64,000 nt of DNA from Turicibacter bilis (GCF_024499055.1 NZ_CP071249.1:1-64000), one strand, 5' to 3'. Positions 1 through 8,255 are shown, numbered from the stretch's first letter. Translations and numbers: made by a program. The notes: a model not told the origin generated them from the sequence alone.

Positions 1-239
1 TGAGGAATAAAAAAGTGATGTATTTAATCGATTTTTTACTAGAAATTTCATTTGTTTAAGAAGTCTAAATGTTATTAAGGAAACAATCAGTTCAGACTAT
101 ATGGTAAATAGTTTACTATTTCTAACAGTCTCTGTATAAAGGAAAAAGTGAAATGAGTAAAGATTAAAAAATTATAAACGCAATACTTACTTCTTTCATA
201 TGATGTATTAGGTGTTAATCATATGAGGGGGATGATTGG

Positions 240-563
240 ATGAAGTGGTTGATGAAGTATGTGATTTATGGGTTACCATTTGTTACGTTACTGGCTGGAG
301 AATTGTTAGCTGAAACAGAAATTGATCGAGCTCAGGTGTATGTTCCGTTATTAGCATTATTCCCATTTTTGTATTTATTGCAAGGGTTGCTAGTTGCGCT
401 TTATGGTGGAAGTTTATTAGTTGCAGTTGTTATGACATCTATTTCTTATTTTGTTGCGTTGTTTTTATTTTTAAATCAATCCTCTTGGATTTATATTTTA
501 ATTTATTTAATTCTCACTCTAGCTGTAAGTGCTATCTTTGAATATAAACATCGCCATCATTAG
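240..563 (+). CDS. small polytopic membrane protein, unknown function
   Basis: A 107-residue, very hydrophobic protein with about four predicted membrane segments (roughly residues 5-22, 33-55, 58-78 and 82-100) and a short basic, His-rich tail (KHRHH). The start is supported by a GAGGGGG ribosome site about 7 nt upstream. I recognise no family. It stands alone: no gene is visible in the first 239 bases and the next real gene begins at 937, so context does not suggest a role. Inner-membrane location is inferred from hydrophobicity only. Confidence 0.7.
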   Translation: MKWLMKYVIYGLPFVTLLAGELLAETEIDRAQVYVPLLALFPFLYLLQGLLVALYGGSLLVAVVMTSISYFVALFLFLNQSSWIYILIYLILTLAVSAIFEYKHRHH

Positions 564-714
564 ATTGAACTGAAAGAGAGAAGGTTGATGAAATAGGTGT
601 CTAGTCTTTAAATTTTTATCCGTTTAGATTAAATCATATTGTTCGTGAGAGAATTGTGTAGCAGTTGCATTAATTATGAGGTGATGAATATTAATCAAGA
701 TAATATGACAGAAT

Positions 715-752
715 AAAGTGCCTATCTAATGAATGAAGAGGAGGCACTTTTT
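715..752 (+). terminator. Rho-independent terminator candidate
   Basis: AAAGTGCC (715-722) pairs with GGCACTTT (743-750) around a 20-nt loop and is followed by more T. It is the only clear structure in the 564-857 gap and probably ends transcription from the small membrane gene upstream. Apart from this and the ohrR promoter I see nothing in 564-936. Confidence 0.5.
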
Positions 753-857
753 AAATTGTTGAGGATAGAAAATATGTTACAATAAAATGCGGTAATAAAT
801 GTAAAATGAGGGTGAGAAGATGGATCAACGTATGATTGTAGACTTTTATAATAAGAT

Positions 858-886
858 TTGACAGGTTCTCTGGAGTATGCTATGAT
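858..886 (+). promoter_or_regulatory. ohrR promoter (sigma-A type)
   Basis: Perfect -35 TTGACA (858-863), 17-nt spacer, then TATGAT (881-886; consensus TATAAT). The predicted start site falls near 893, so the operator at 897-919 would lie at the transcription start, as expected for autorepression. Confidence 0.8.
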
Positions 887-896
887 TACCCTATGA

Positions 897-919
897 TTGA
901 TTGTATACAATTAAATTTG
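897..919. promoter_or_regulatory. OhrR-box-like operator upstream of ohrR
   Basis: TTGTATACAATTAAATTTG (901-919) closely resembles the Bacillus OhrR operator, built of repeated TACAATT/AAATTGTA units. It sits between the promoter -10 and the ohrR start codon. The site type is known from the OhrR family; binding here is inferred. Confidence 0.7.
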
Positions 920-936
920 ACGAAAGGGGAAGCATC

Positions 937-1368
937 ATGAATAACTATGAGCATTTAAAGTTAGAAAATCAATTATGTTTCTCATTGTATGCTGCTTCAC
1001 GCCAAGTCATTAAGTTATATAAACCGGTATTAGATGAATATGGCTTAACGTATACTCAGTATGTGACGATGTTAGTGTTGTGGGAAGATAGGCGATTAAC
1101 AGTAAAAGAGATTGGTCAAAGGTTACATCTTGACTCTGGAACCTTAACCCCTCTTTTAAAAAAACTAGAAAATATGGGGTTAATTCATCGATATCGTGAT
1201 CCAAATGATGATCGAGTCGTAGTCGTTGAACTCACCGAAGCAGGTTTACAGTTAAAGGATCAAATGAGTGATGTTCCAAAACGCGTGTTCTGTCAGATTA
1301 GTGGAACGTATGAAGAGGTACTACCTCTTAAGCAACTATTAGATCAATTACTTCACAAATTAGGTTAA
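937..1368 (+). CDS. ohrR: MarR-family organic hydroperoxide sensor OhrR
   Basis: A 143-residue MarR-type winged-helix repressor. The N-terminal segment LENQLCF followed by LYAASRQVIKLYKP is characteristic of OhrR; Cys14 corresponds to the reactive cysteine that one-cysteine OhrR proteins use to sense organic peroxides. The DNA-recognition region carries LDSGTLTPLLKKLE, also typical. I chose ATG 937 because AAAGGGGA lies just upstream; an in-frame TTG at 901 would put the operator inside the gene. It has its own promoter with an overlapping operator, and a second operator precedes the peroxidase downstream, so the likely regulon is ohrR plus that peroxidase. OhrR usually controls ohrA; no ohr gene is in this window. 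Confidence 0.9.
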   Translation: MNNYEHLKLENQLCFSLYAASRQVIKLYKPVLDEYGLTYTQYVTMLVLWEDRRLTVKEIGQRLHLDSGTLTPLLKKLENMGLIHRYRDPNDDRVVVVELTEAGLQLKDQMSDVPKRVFCQISGTYEEVLPLKQLLDQLLHKLG

Positions 1369-1388
1369 ACCAGTGGTTTAACTTCTTT
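1364..1388 (+). terminator. short hairpin at the end of ohrR
   Basis: GTTAAACC (1364-1371) and GGTTTAAC (1375-1382) form an 8-bp stem with a 3-nt loop, followed by a mixed T tract (TTCTTTATTT). It includes the ohrR stop codon. The weak T tract may allow readthrough into the peroxidase gene. Confidence 0.55.
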
Positions 1389-1400
1389 ATTTCATCAATG

Positions 1401-1423
1401 AATTGTATAAAATTAAATTTTAT
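1401..1423. promoter_or_regulatory. second OhrR-box-like operator upstream of the peroxidase
   Basis: AATTGTATAAAATTAAATTT (1401-1420) plus TAT repeats the spacing of the ohrR site with a few substitutions. It lies 22 nt before the peroxidase start codon, where a bound repressor would block a promoter at that position. No clean -35/-10 pair could be assigned; TATAAA at 1405 may be the -10. Confidence 0.65.
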
Positions 1424-1445
1424 AAAATAATAAGGAGCGATAATA

Positions 1446-1925
1446 ATGAATTTTTATGAATTAGAAGCAAAGAAAATGAATGGTCAAATGATAAAAATGG
1501 AGCAGTATAAAGGGAATGTTGTCTTAGTTGTTAATACAGCAAGTAAGTGTGGATTAACCCCACAATTTAAAGAGTTAGAAGAATTGTATCAGACTTATCA
1601 TTCAAAAGGATTAGAAATTTTAGGATTCCCTTGCAATCAATTTGCAAAACAAGATTCAGGAAGTAATCAAGAAATCCAAGAATTTTGCCAGTTAAATTAC
1701 GGGGTTACATTTAACATGTTTGAGAAAATTGAGGTAAATGGTGCTCATGCACATCCGATCTATCGTTACTTAAAGCAAGAAGTAAAAGGATTATTTGGTT
1801 CAGAGATTAAGTGGAACTTTACAAAATTCTTAATTGATCGTGATGGAAATGTGATTAAGCGTTATGCGCCGACAGTTAAACCATCAAAAATAGCGAATGA
1901 TATTGAAAAGTTATTATTAAAGTAA
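1446..1925 (+). CDS. glutathione-peroxidase-family thiol peroxidase
   Basis: A 159-residue cytoplasmic peroxidase that would reduce hydroperoxides; bacterial members with cysteine instead of selenocysteine usually draw electrons from thioredoxin. The peroxidatic Cys35 sits in [18 protein letters not shown] (Cys63, Gln65) and WNFTKFLI supply the other family signatures, including the Gln and Trp of the catalytic group. Length is normal for the family (about 158-160). The start has AAGGAGCG upstream. It lies behind ohrR with an OhrR-type operator in between, suggesting induction by organic peroxides. Often named bsaA/gpx; the physiological electron donor cannot be told from sequence. Confidence 0.93.
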   Translation: MNFYELEAKKMNGQMIKMEQYKGNVVLVVNTASKCGLTPQFKELEELYQTYHSKGLEILGFPCNQFAKQDSGSNQEIQEFCQLNYGVTFNMFEKIEVNGAHAHPIYRYLKQEVKGLFGSEIKWNFTKFLIDRDGNVIKRYAPTVKPSKIANDIEKLLLK

Positions 1926-1949
1926 GGCTACCATAGGTAGTCTTTTTTT
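1926..1949 (+). terminator. terminator of the peroxidase gene
   Basis: GGCTACC, loop ATA, GGTAGTC, then seven T. Directly follows the stop codon. Confidence 0.85.
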
Positions 1950-1954
1950 ATGTT

Positions 1955-2320
1955 TTAAAGACGAGCGTCGGTGAGAATGGAAAAAATTTATCGGGTGGAC
2001 AAAAACAACGGGTGGCGATTGCACGCGCCCTTATTCAACAGATGCCAATTTTAATGCTTGATGAAGGGACGTCAGCCCTTGATTTGCAAACGGCGTATGA
2101 CATTGAAAAGACGTTGTTGGGAATCGATGAGTTAACGGTCATTACGATTACTCATAAGTTAAGTGAAGAGATCTTATCACAGTATGATGAAATTATTGTG
2201 ATGGATCTTGGTCAAATTGTAGAAGCGGGAACGTTTGATGAATTGGTGCAACGTCAAGGTGCTTTTTATGAATTGTATACATTGAAGCAAGAGGAATGTG
2301 CAATACCTTTAGCAGGATAA
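1955..2320 (+). pseudogene. C-terminal remnant of an ABC transporter ATPase
   Basis: The reading frame begins without a start codon and enters the ABC ATPase fold just before the signature motif LSGGQKQRVAIARA; it then has the Walker B/D-loop region (ILMLDEGTSALD) and the switch histidine (TITHKLSEE), and ends at the usual C-terminus. Walker A and any membrane domain are missing. It directly abuts the peroxidase terminator, so about two thirds or more of the gene has been deleted. An internal ATG at 2012 could in theory be used but would give a protein without the signature motif. Non-functional remnant of a multidrug/peptide-type exporter. Confidence 0.85.
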
Positions 2321-2324
2321 GAAA

Positions 2325-2352
2325 AAGCCCGATGTCAAATCGGGCTTCTCTT
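2325..2352 (+). terminator. terminator behind the ABC remnant
   Basis: AAGCCCGAT (2325-2333), loop GTCAA, ATCGGGCTT (2339-2347), followed by CTCTTAT. A 9-bp GC-rich stem; the ISL3 element inserted 18 nt further on. Confidence 0.75.
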
Positions 2353-2365
2353 ATATCAAAATTTG

Positions 2366-3861
2366 GGTTCTATAATATTTGGTGTGGGTGATTCCCACAC
2401 TTCTTTTATTTGGAATAAAAAATAAGTATAAAAAAAGAGACATCACGTCCCAAATTCTATACCATGTAATTGACCCAAAAAAACACGAAAGGATTGGGTT
2501 TATGTCTCACAATAATTGTATCTTAACTTTACTCGATTTAAAAGATAAAAATATTACTTTTTCAGAAAATTGGATGAAAGATGTTCAGATTAACGGGATC
2601 CGCTCTAAGGTGATTTCTGGTATCCTCTCTTTTCAACCGACCCATTGTTACAACTGTGGTCATCTCTTTGACTCACAAATCATTAAACACGGCTTCAAAA
2701 CCTCTCGTATTAAGATGATGAAACTCTCTGGCTTTGATACCTATCTCGATTTAAAAAAGCAACGCTATAAATGCCGTCATTGTGATCGTACCTTTACGCT
2801 TAAAACCTCTCTTGTGGAATCTAATTGTTACCTTTCTAATCCCCTTAAACAAGCTATTTTCCTAGAGGCTAGCCATAAAAAATCCGAGTCAGATATTGCC
2901 CGTGAACTCAACGTATCCCATTCAACGGTCAATCGGATCATTCATACATCGTACGAGGAACAACCCCTTCATTTTAACTCTCTTCCAAAGGTGCTTTGTT
3001 TTGATGAGTTTAAGTCGGTCAAATCAGCGGAAGGGGCTATGTCATTCATTTTTTGTGATGCTTCTAATGGGAAGTTAATTGATATCGTTGAAGACCGTCG
3101 TCTAAGCACTTTAAAACCTTATTTCATGCGATTTTCTAAGGAGGCCCGTGAAGGTGTAACTCACGTTGTTATTGATATGTATGCTCCGTATATGACACTC
3201 ATTAAAGAGGTGTTTCCCAACGCTAAAATTGTTTTAGATAAGTTCCACGTCGTTCAACTTTTATCTCGTGCCCTCAATAAAACTCGTATTCGCTTCATGA
3301 ACCAAAACAAAGAATTCTACAATAAATTCAAACATTATTGGCGCCTTTTATTAAAAGCCCAAGAGGATATCCATTCTACCCACTACTTCTATTCTAACTG
3401 TTTCAAAAAGCAGATTTCTCAACAAGAAATCATCGACTTTTTACTCGCTTTAGATCCGGAATTAAAAGCCACTTATGACTTCTATCAAACCATCAAACAG
3501 GCCATCAAACTTCGCAACTTTGATGCTTTTCATCATGCCATTCAAAACCCCTCTGACTTACTTTCACCTGAAATGAAAACAGCTTTAAAAACATTAACTA
3601 ACTACCAAGATTATATCAAAAATACGATTGAAACATCTTATACCAATGGAGTGCTTGAAGGGATTAATAACAAGATTAAAGTGATTAAACGCATGGCCTT
3701 TGGATACCGTAGTTTCTATCATTTCAAAGCTAGAATTTTGATTATCCATAAGTACACCTTTGAACAAAAAAATAAAAGGAATCAAACTGCTCAACGAGCA
3801 GCTTAATCCCTCACGATTACAGGTATAAAATTTCTTCACCCACACCAGTTGACAAAGAGCC
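2366..3861 (+). mobile_element. ISL3-family insertion sequence with 8-bp target duplication
   Basis: A 1496-bp element. The left end GGTTCTATAATATTTGGTG (continuing TGGGTGA) and the reverse complement of the right end GGCTCTTTGTCAACTGGTG (same continuation) are imperfect inverted repeats, identical over the inner 12 bases. The element is flanked by the direct repeat AAAATTTG at 2358-2365 and 3862-3869; 8 bp is the typical ISL3 duplication. The ends were placed by this symmetry. The perfect duplication suggests a fairly recent insertion. It carries one intact transposase and disrupts no obvious gene. Confidence 0.92.
2502..3806 (+). CDS. ISL3-family transposase
   Basis: A 434-residue DDE transposase. 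Near the N-terminus is a zinc-ribbon pair (CYNCGHLF, about 40 residues later CRHCDRTF), then an HTH (SESDIARELNVSHSTVNRII) and the catalytic region with VLCFDEF, VVIDMYAPY and DKFHVVQ; the C-terminal SYTNGVLEGINNKIKVIKR segment carries the final acidic residue. Start ATG 2502 has AAAGGA 8 nt upstream; a longer in-frame reading from 2379 would begin inside the element end and is less likely. Length matches intact ISL3 transposases, so the element may be active. Confidence 0.93.
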   Translation: MSHNNCILTLLDLKDKNITFSENWMKDVQINGIRSKVISGILSFQPTHCYNCGHLFDSQIIKHGFKTSRIKMMKLSGFDTYLDLKKQRYKCRHCDRTFTLKTSLVESNCYLSNPLKQAIFLEASHKKSESDIARELNVSHSTVNRIIHTSYEEQPLHFNSLPKVLCFDEFKSVKSAEGAMSFIFCDASNGKLIDIVEDRRLSTLKPYFMRFSKEAREGVTHVVIDMYAPYMTLIKEVFPNAKIVLDKFHVVQLLSRALNKTRIRFMNQNKEFYNKFKHYWRLLLKAQEDIHSTHYFYSNCFKKQISQQEIIDFLLALDPELKATYDFYQTIKQAIKLRNFDAFHHAIQNPSDLLSPEMKTALKTLTNYQDYIKNTIETSYTNGVLEGINNKIKVIKRMAFGYRSFYHFKARILIIHKYTFEQKNKRNQTAQRAA

Positions 3862-3957
3862 AAAATTTGTTGGTAAAAAAATACATTAAATTATTGGAAA
3901 ATAAGAACAGCATAAAATAATTAAAGTGTATGAAGGGGAGGCATTCAGGATAGAAAC

Positions 3958-4389
3958 TTAATAACGGCGACAACCGCGTTTTTCGATATATCCGCCATGT
4001 TCGAGTTTAAAGAAGTCTTCTGATTCCCCAACGACACGCTCTACGTCCCCAATACGTAAAACTGTTGCGGTATGAGCATTCATCGAAGGTTCAGTAAAGA
4101 CTGGGATATTACTGATGATTTTAACAACGAAAGACTCTGCTAATTCGATGACTTCATTGGTTGGTCCTTTTAAAATGTCACAGGCTTCATTTTCAAGCCA
4201 GCCTAATTTAATTCGATACATGTCATTGACTTTAGATGAAACAGAAAAGACTTGATTTTCTTCAACAGACGCTACTTTTTTAGAGCTTGTTGAAGGATCT
4301 TTATAGACATTACAATGCTGTTTAACACCAACTAAAAACTTTTCAGATGGAACATAATATGTTTTCTCATTAAATTTTACATTAGCCAT
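3958..4389 (-). CDS. SH3-like repeat protein, unknown function
   Basis: A 143-residue protein with no signal peptide or membrane segment. Two stretches look like bacterial SH3 folds: residues about 20-72 (VKQHCNVYKDPS...GWLENEACDIL) and about 88-140 (IISNIPVFTEPS...GGYIEKRGC). Such folds bind peptides or cell wall, but without export signals a cytoplasmic role is more likely. Three in-frame starts are possible (TTG 4398, ATG 4395, ATG 4389); AAGGGAG at 4400-4406 best fits 4389. It lies alone between the ISL3 element and a divergent truncated hydrolase. Confidence 0.7.
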   Translation of the reverse strand: MANVKFNEKTYYVPSEKFLVGVKQHCNVYKDPSTSSKKVASVEENQVFSVSSKVNDMYRIKLGWLENEACDILKGPTNEVIELAESFVVKIISNIPVFTEPSMNAHTATVLRIGDVERVVGESEDFFKLEHGGYIEKRGCRRY

Positions 4390-4524
4390 GATCATCAATC
4401 TCCCTTAATCATCATTTGAGATGAATATAGACTCTCACTATCAATATATGCCTAGTTTTGGGCTGATTTGCTAAAAAAGAGCATAAGTTTAGTGTGTAAA
4501 AGATAATAGGAAGAGTGAGGAAAA

Positions 4525-4935
4525 ATGAATGTGAGACAAGCTTTGTTGAAAGGCATTCTTGGATTAGTGGGAGGTGCCTTACTTTATCGAGAATATTATC
4601 GAAAAAAAGCATTAAAGGATTATGAAATATTAGCTAATGATAGCCTTGATGAAGAAAAAGTGATTGAAATTAATGGCATCCAGCAGTGGTTATCCATTCG
4701 AGGTCAACATGCCAATCATCCAATCATTTTATTTGTTCATGGTGGACCTGGAAGCCCAATGACACCGATGATTTATAAATATCAAAAATATTTAGAAGAT
4801 GAGTATACGATCGTTAACTGGGAACAACGGAGTACAGGAAGAACCTACTTTTTAAATAAAGCAAAAGAAACAGAGATTCAAAATCAATTATGCATAGAAC
4901 AAGAAAGGAAAAAAATAAAGCTATTTACAAGGTAG
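4525..4935 (+). pseudogene. truncated alpha/beta hydrolase (prolyl-iminopeptidase-like N-terminus)
   Basis: The reading frame starts with a proper site (GAGTGAGG before ATG 4525) and an N-terminal hydrophobic anchor, then gives the beginning of an alpha/beta hydrolase: HGGPGSPM (oxyanion-hole HGGP motif) and WEQRSTGRTYF (usual form WDQRGTGRT). After about residue 120 homology stops and the frame ends with a Lys-rich tail at residue 136. The nucleophile Ser, Asp and His that normally follow are absent and no trace of them is seen downstream, so the distal two thirds were deleted. Possibly still translated, but cannot be catalytic. Confidence 0.8.
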
Positions 4936-4989
4936 GATGAGAATGATAAGATTTTAAAAAAATAGAAATAATGATAAGGAGAATGGTTG

Positions 4990-5211
4990 ATGAAGAATAA
5001 AGGGTTACAGCTGATTTTATTTATTTTGAGTTTAATTTGTTTAATCATTTCAGCTAAATTATTTTATCAATTAGGAATTTATGTGGATGAAGCTAATACA
5101 TCACCAAGTGTGGTTTTAGGTGGAAATTTTGGGGTCTGGTTAGAGTGGACACATCTTGCATTAATTGGAGCTATTTCTGTCTTATCGGGAATCCAGTTAT
5201 TTCATAAATAA
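4990..5211 (+). CDS. small two-helix membrane protein
   Basis: A 73-residue protein with two predicted membrane helices (about 5-25 and 50-70) and a short polar loop containing EANTSPS. AAGGAG lies 8 nt before ATG 4990; a TTG at 4987 is in frame but too close. No family recognised. It follows the truncated hydrolase by about 50 nt and may be cotranscribed with it. Confidence 0.6.
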   Translation: MKNKGLQLILFILSLICLIISAKLFYQLGIYVDEANTSPSVVLGGNFGVWLEWTHLALIGAISVLSGIQLFHK

Positions 5212-5305
5212 TTGATTAGTCGGGTAATGTGACGATACGTATTAAATAAATCGCGTCAAGGGGGACAATTACTTTTTTGGGGCCTTAAATAACAAGATTA
5301 CGTTT

Positions 5306-5407
5306 TTATTGTTGAAGGATTTGTTGGATATCTTCAGTTAACTTAGGCGTTTGAATAAGAATAGTTGGTTCGTCTAGTTCTTCATTAATTTGAAGTTCAA
5401 TTTTCAT
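5306..5407 (-). pseudogene. 33-codon N-terminal remnant of a LytTR-type regulator
   Basis: On the minus strand an ATG at 5407, preceded by AAGGTGAG, opens a 33-residue frame starting MKIELQINEELDEPTILIQ and closing LTEDIQQILQQ. This resembles the start of short LytTR-domain DNA-binding proteins, which continue for another 110 or so residues. Here the frame stops at once and the DNA-binding part is missing. It could instead be a genuine very short protein. The rest of the 5212-5621 gap holds only a TATAAT (5583-5588) that may serve the next gene. Confidence 0.45.
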
Positions 5408-5621
5408 TAACTCACCTTCTGATGTTTTTAGCATACGATACCTTTTGGTTAAAATCTTTTAAATAGTGGTAAGTGGTTGGAATTAGAGAGGAGTAGTGTG
5501 CATAAGGTAATAAAAAGAAGGAAGATTAATGCTTAGATGTTAAATTAAAGTGAAATAATGGGTTCATTTTCAACAAAATCAGTTATAATGGCAGTAAGAT
5601 TAAATTTAGGTGGGGACGTTT

Positions 5622-6422
5622 ATGAAACTATTTGCATCAGATTATGATGGAACGTATTGGAAGCATACGAAGAAAGGGCAATTGGACTTACGAAAAAATA
5701 TTAAAGTGACAAAAAGGTGGCAAGAAGCGGGACATTTATTTGTTTTTGCCACTGGTCGCCCAATTTCAATGATGAAACTTGAGCAAAAAATACATGGAAT
5801 TGTGTATGATTACATTGTTGGGTTGAATGGTGGAATTATTATGTCTAGGCAGGGCAAGATTTTATTTCAGCAATCGATGGATGAAGCAGTGGCACGAAAG
5901 ATTATCACGCGGATACAAGAAGAGGATGTTTTGCAATATGCGGTAACGGATGGAATTTGTGGACATTATCGAACAACATTTGGTTTAACACATAAGACAT
6001 TTTATTTGTTTGCTATGTTTAAGCTTTTTTTAAGAAAGTATAGTTTGACGTTAGAACAGGCCTTAAATCGTCCTGTTGTACAAATTTCAGTTAAAACAAA
6101 AAGTCATAAGCAGGCCGTGGCATTTGCGAAGCAAATTAATGAAGAGTTTGGGGATCAAGTGGTTGCTTTTTCAAATTTAAGACATGTTGATATTTCAGCT
6201 AAAGGCTTATCAAAGGCAACAGGTGTTGAATATGTAGCGAAGCTTCATGAGATTAAAGATAAACATGTGTATTGTATGGGAGATAGTTTTAATGATGTTC
6301 CCATGTTTGAACAGTATCATGGTTTTACTTTACCTGAGGCTCGTCAGGAAATTAAAGAACAAGCAGAAGCAGTTTTTGAAACAGTAGGGGAAGCTCTGCG
6401 TTATATTTTAAATCATCATTAA
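5622..6422 (+). CDS. Cof-type HAD-superfamily phosphatase (class IIB)
   Basis: A 266-residue HAD hydrolase. Motif I is FASDYDGT (nucleophile Asp7, acid/base Asp9); motif II is the threonine in FATGRP; a conserved lysine lies in DISAKGLSKATG; motif IV is MGDSFNDVPMF. The C2-type cap lies between the second and third motifs. Cof-type proteins dephosphorylate sugar phosphates, nucleotides or flavins; the substrate is not predictable. ATG 5622 follows AGGTGGGG by 7 nt; the in-frame GTG at 5610 is part of that ribosome site. Stand-alone gene with its own terminator. Confidence 0.88.
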   Translation: MKLFASDYDGTYWKHTKKGQLDLRKNIKVTKRWQEAGHLFVFATGRPISMMKLEQKIHGIVYDYIVGLNGGIIMSRQGKILFQQSMDEAVARKIITRIQEEDVLQYAVTDGICGHYRTTFGLTHKTFYLFAMFKLFLRKYSLTLEQALNRPVVQISVKTKSHKQAVAFAKQINEEFGDQVVAFSNLRHVDISAKGLSKATGVEYVAKLHEIKDKHVYCMGDSFNDVPMFEQYHGFTLPEARQEIKEQAEAVFETVGEALRYILNHH

Positions 6423-6426
6423 AGAG

Positions 6427-6451
6427 GCTAAAGGGAACTTTAGCTTTTTTT
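6427..6451 (+). terminator. terminator of the HAD phosphatase gene
   Basis: GCTAAAG, loop GGAA, CTTTAGC, then seven T. Confidence 0.9.
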
Positions 6452-6522
6452 GTTTCAAGGTTAGACACCACTTTCCGTGTAGTTGGATATAATATAACAG
6501 ACTAGTGAAGGGGAGTGAATTG

Positions 6523-7191
6523 ATGTATTGGCCACGTTCATATAGAAGAATCCCGTATCATTTAATGAGAGGATATCGGGGTTTGGATGATGGAGCTTGG
6601 GATGGAGACGGATGTGGACCAGGTGGTAATTGTGGAGGTGGTGGTCCATGGGGTGGATTTGGCTTTGGTGGTATAGGTTCATTTATTATTGGTGGGTTAA
6701 CGGGTGCTTTTTTGGCTAATGCATTTGGTTCTAAAAATGCACAAGCGGCTCAACCTGTTATTGCACAGCCAGTTGTTCAACCCATTCCAATTGCTCAGCC
6801 GATGCCGTATGGCTATTCACCTTATGGCTCTGCGCCACAAGCAACACAAGTTCAAAATCAACAAGGACAAAAACAAATCATTTCATCAAGTGCAGTAGAT
6901 GAAGATGAGGAGTTATATCCTGACTTTGATGAATGGAAGGGAAAACAACCGATTAAAGAGACTCACCATGTGTATACCATTCCTGCGCAATCCACCTATG
7001 TCCAACCCACGACTTATCAAATGCCAATGACGGCGATGTATCCAGCAGGTATGACACCTTATCCAATGGCTCAACAAGCTGTTGCTAACTATCCCATGGT
7101 TCAATCGGGTGTGACAAGTTATCAACTGCCAACGGTTGGTCGCCCGGTAACAACGGCGATGCCGTATTATATGTTTCCAGTGCAACAGTAA
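6523..7191 (+). CDS. Gly-rich/Gln-Pro-Tyr-rich protein, possibly envelope or spore coat
   Basis: A 222-residue protein of unusual composition. Residues 15-35 are Asp/Gly-rich (GLDDGAWDGDGCGPGGN), residues 36-65 form a glycine-rich hydrophobic stretch (GGFGFGGIGSFIIGGLTG) that could sit in a membrane, and the last 150 residues are rich in Gln, Pro, Tyr and Met with repeated QP, YP and PMAQ units. No catalytic domain is visible. AAGGGGAG precedes ATG 6523; the GTG at 6505 overlaps that site. A TATAAT lies at 6488-6493. Similar composition occurs in spore-coat and surface proteins, but the assignment is a guess. Confidence 0.65.
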   Translation: MYWPRSYRRIPYHLMRGYRGLDDGAWDGDGCGPGGNCGGGGPWGGFGFGGIGSFIIGGLTGAFLANAFGSKNAQAAQPVIAQPVVQPIPIAQPMPYGYSPYGSAPQATQVQNQQGQKQIISSSAVDEDEELYPDFDEWKGKQPIKETHHVYTIPAQSTYVQPTTYQMPMTAMYPAGMTPYPMAQQAVANYPMVQSGVTSYQLPTVGRPVTTAMPYYMFPVQQ

Positions 7192-7219
7192 AAGCCCCAC
7201 TTAGCGTAGGGCTTTTTTT
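7191..7219 (+). terminator. terminator
   Basis: AAAGCCC (7191-7197) pairs with GGGCTTT (7209-7215), followed by T residues. Overlaps the last base of the stop codon upstream. Confidence 0.8.
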
Positions 7220-7340
7220 AATGGGATTTGATCGTTTGCGACTTCAAAGTTATCACTCACTTCAAGTAAAACAGATTCTTTACTTCTTGTTGTGCTCTAA
7301 TAATATTTGTGGGTAATAATTAGAATATAGGATGAAAGGC

Positions 7341-8255
7341 TTATTCATGAGGATGATGATATTTACAAGGAGGATCGCTTGGAAGTTTCAGAGGATTAAC
7401 GTGAACAGTACAATGTTTAATTTTATGAATGTTTTGTTCGAGTTGATAATGAACCGCTTCTGCAATCGTATGAGCTTCAATTAAGCTTAAGGTCGGTTCA
7501 ACTGAGATTTCTAAATCGACGTAAATTCGATTAGAATGAACGCGTGTTTTTAAAGAATCAATCGCTAAAACGCCATTAACCGATTGAATTTGTTGAATGA
7601 TTTCATTAACGAGTTCAGGGCTTGCTGCCTTATCAATGACTTGATTCATTGCTTCAACGAAAATCTCAATCGCGACTTTTAAAATGATGAGAGTAATGAC
7701 TAACGCAGCTAAAGGATCTAAAATGGGGAATCCAAGACGTGCACCTATAATCCCAATTAAGGCTCCAATCGAAGATAATGAGTCACTTCGATGATGCCAA
7801 GCATCAGCAGCTAAGGCGGTTGATTCAATTTTTTTCGCTTGGCGAATGGTGTAATGATACATCCATTCTTTAACTCCGATTGATAACAGGGCAGCCCAAA
7901 TGGTCATCATTTTAGGAATGATATAAGAGCTGGATACAATCGTTTGAATGGCAGAGTATCCAATTGATAATCCTGTTAAAAACAAGATGAACGCTAAAAT
8001 TTTACTGAGGACTGCTTCAAACTTTTCATGCCCATAAGGATGATCAATATCCGCTGGTTTTTGAGAAATTCGAAGTCCAATAAAAACGCCAATGGAACTA
8101 ATGACATCAGATAATGAGTGAACTCCGTCTGAAATCATTGACGTACTATGCCCAATGAATCCAGCTAGTAATTTAATCAAGGATAAAAAGATATTCATGA
8201 CGACCGTTATTAAAATCGTACGATTACCAATTTGCTCACGAGTAGAATGAGTCAT
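7341..8255 (-). CDS. cation diffusion facilitator (CDF) metal efflux transporter
   Basis: A 304-residue proton-coupled divalent-cation exporter of the membrane. The family pattern is complete: about six helices in the first 210 residues, metal-site acids in helix 2 (MISDGVHSLSD) and the HxxxD pair in helix 5 (AADAWHHRSDSLSS), the HPYGHEKFE segment between, and a cytoplasmic ferredoxin-like dimerisation domain after residue 215. The His-rich end (CKYHHPHE) may bind metal. Metal specificity (Zn, Fe, Mn) cannot be set from sequence. ATG 8255 lies 7 nt after GAGGTG; the GTG at 8264 belongs to that ribosome site. Stand-alone gene. Confidence 0.92.
   Translation of the reverse strand: MTHSTREQIGNRTILITVVMNIFLSLIKLLAGFIGHSTSMISDGVHSLSDVISSIGVFIGLRISQKPADIDHPYGHEKFEAVLSKILAFILFLTGLSIGYSAIQTIVSSSYIIPKMMTIWAALLSIGVKEWMYHYTIRQAKKIESTALAADAWHHRSDSLSSIGALIGIIGARLGFPILDPLAALVITLIILKVAIEIFVEAMNQVIDKAASPELVNEIIQQIQSVNGVLAIDSLKTRVHSNRIYVDLEISVEPTLSLIEAHTIAEAVHYQLEQNIHKIKHCTVHVNPLKLPSDPPCKYHHPHE

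Noticed and set aside
722-910. 62-codon frame on the minus strand
   Set aside because: It covers the ohrR promoter and operator and a terminator; no ribosome site or similarity.
7203-7300. Minus-strand frame reading ESVLLEVSDNFEVANDQ near the 7191 terminator
   Set aside because: About 31 codons without a start codon; protein-like but too short to call. May be the tail of a lost gene.
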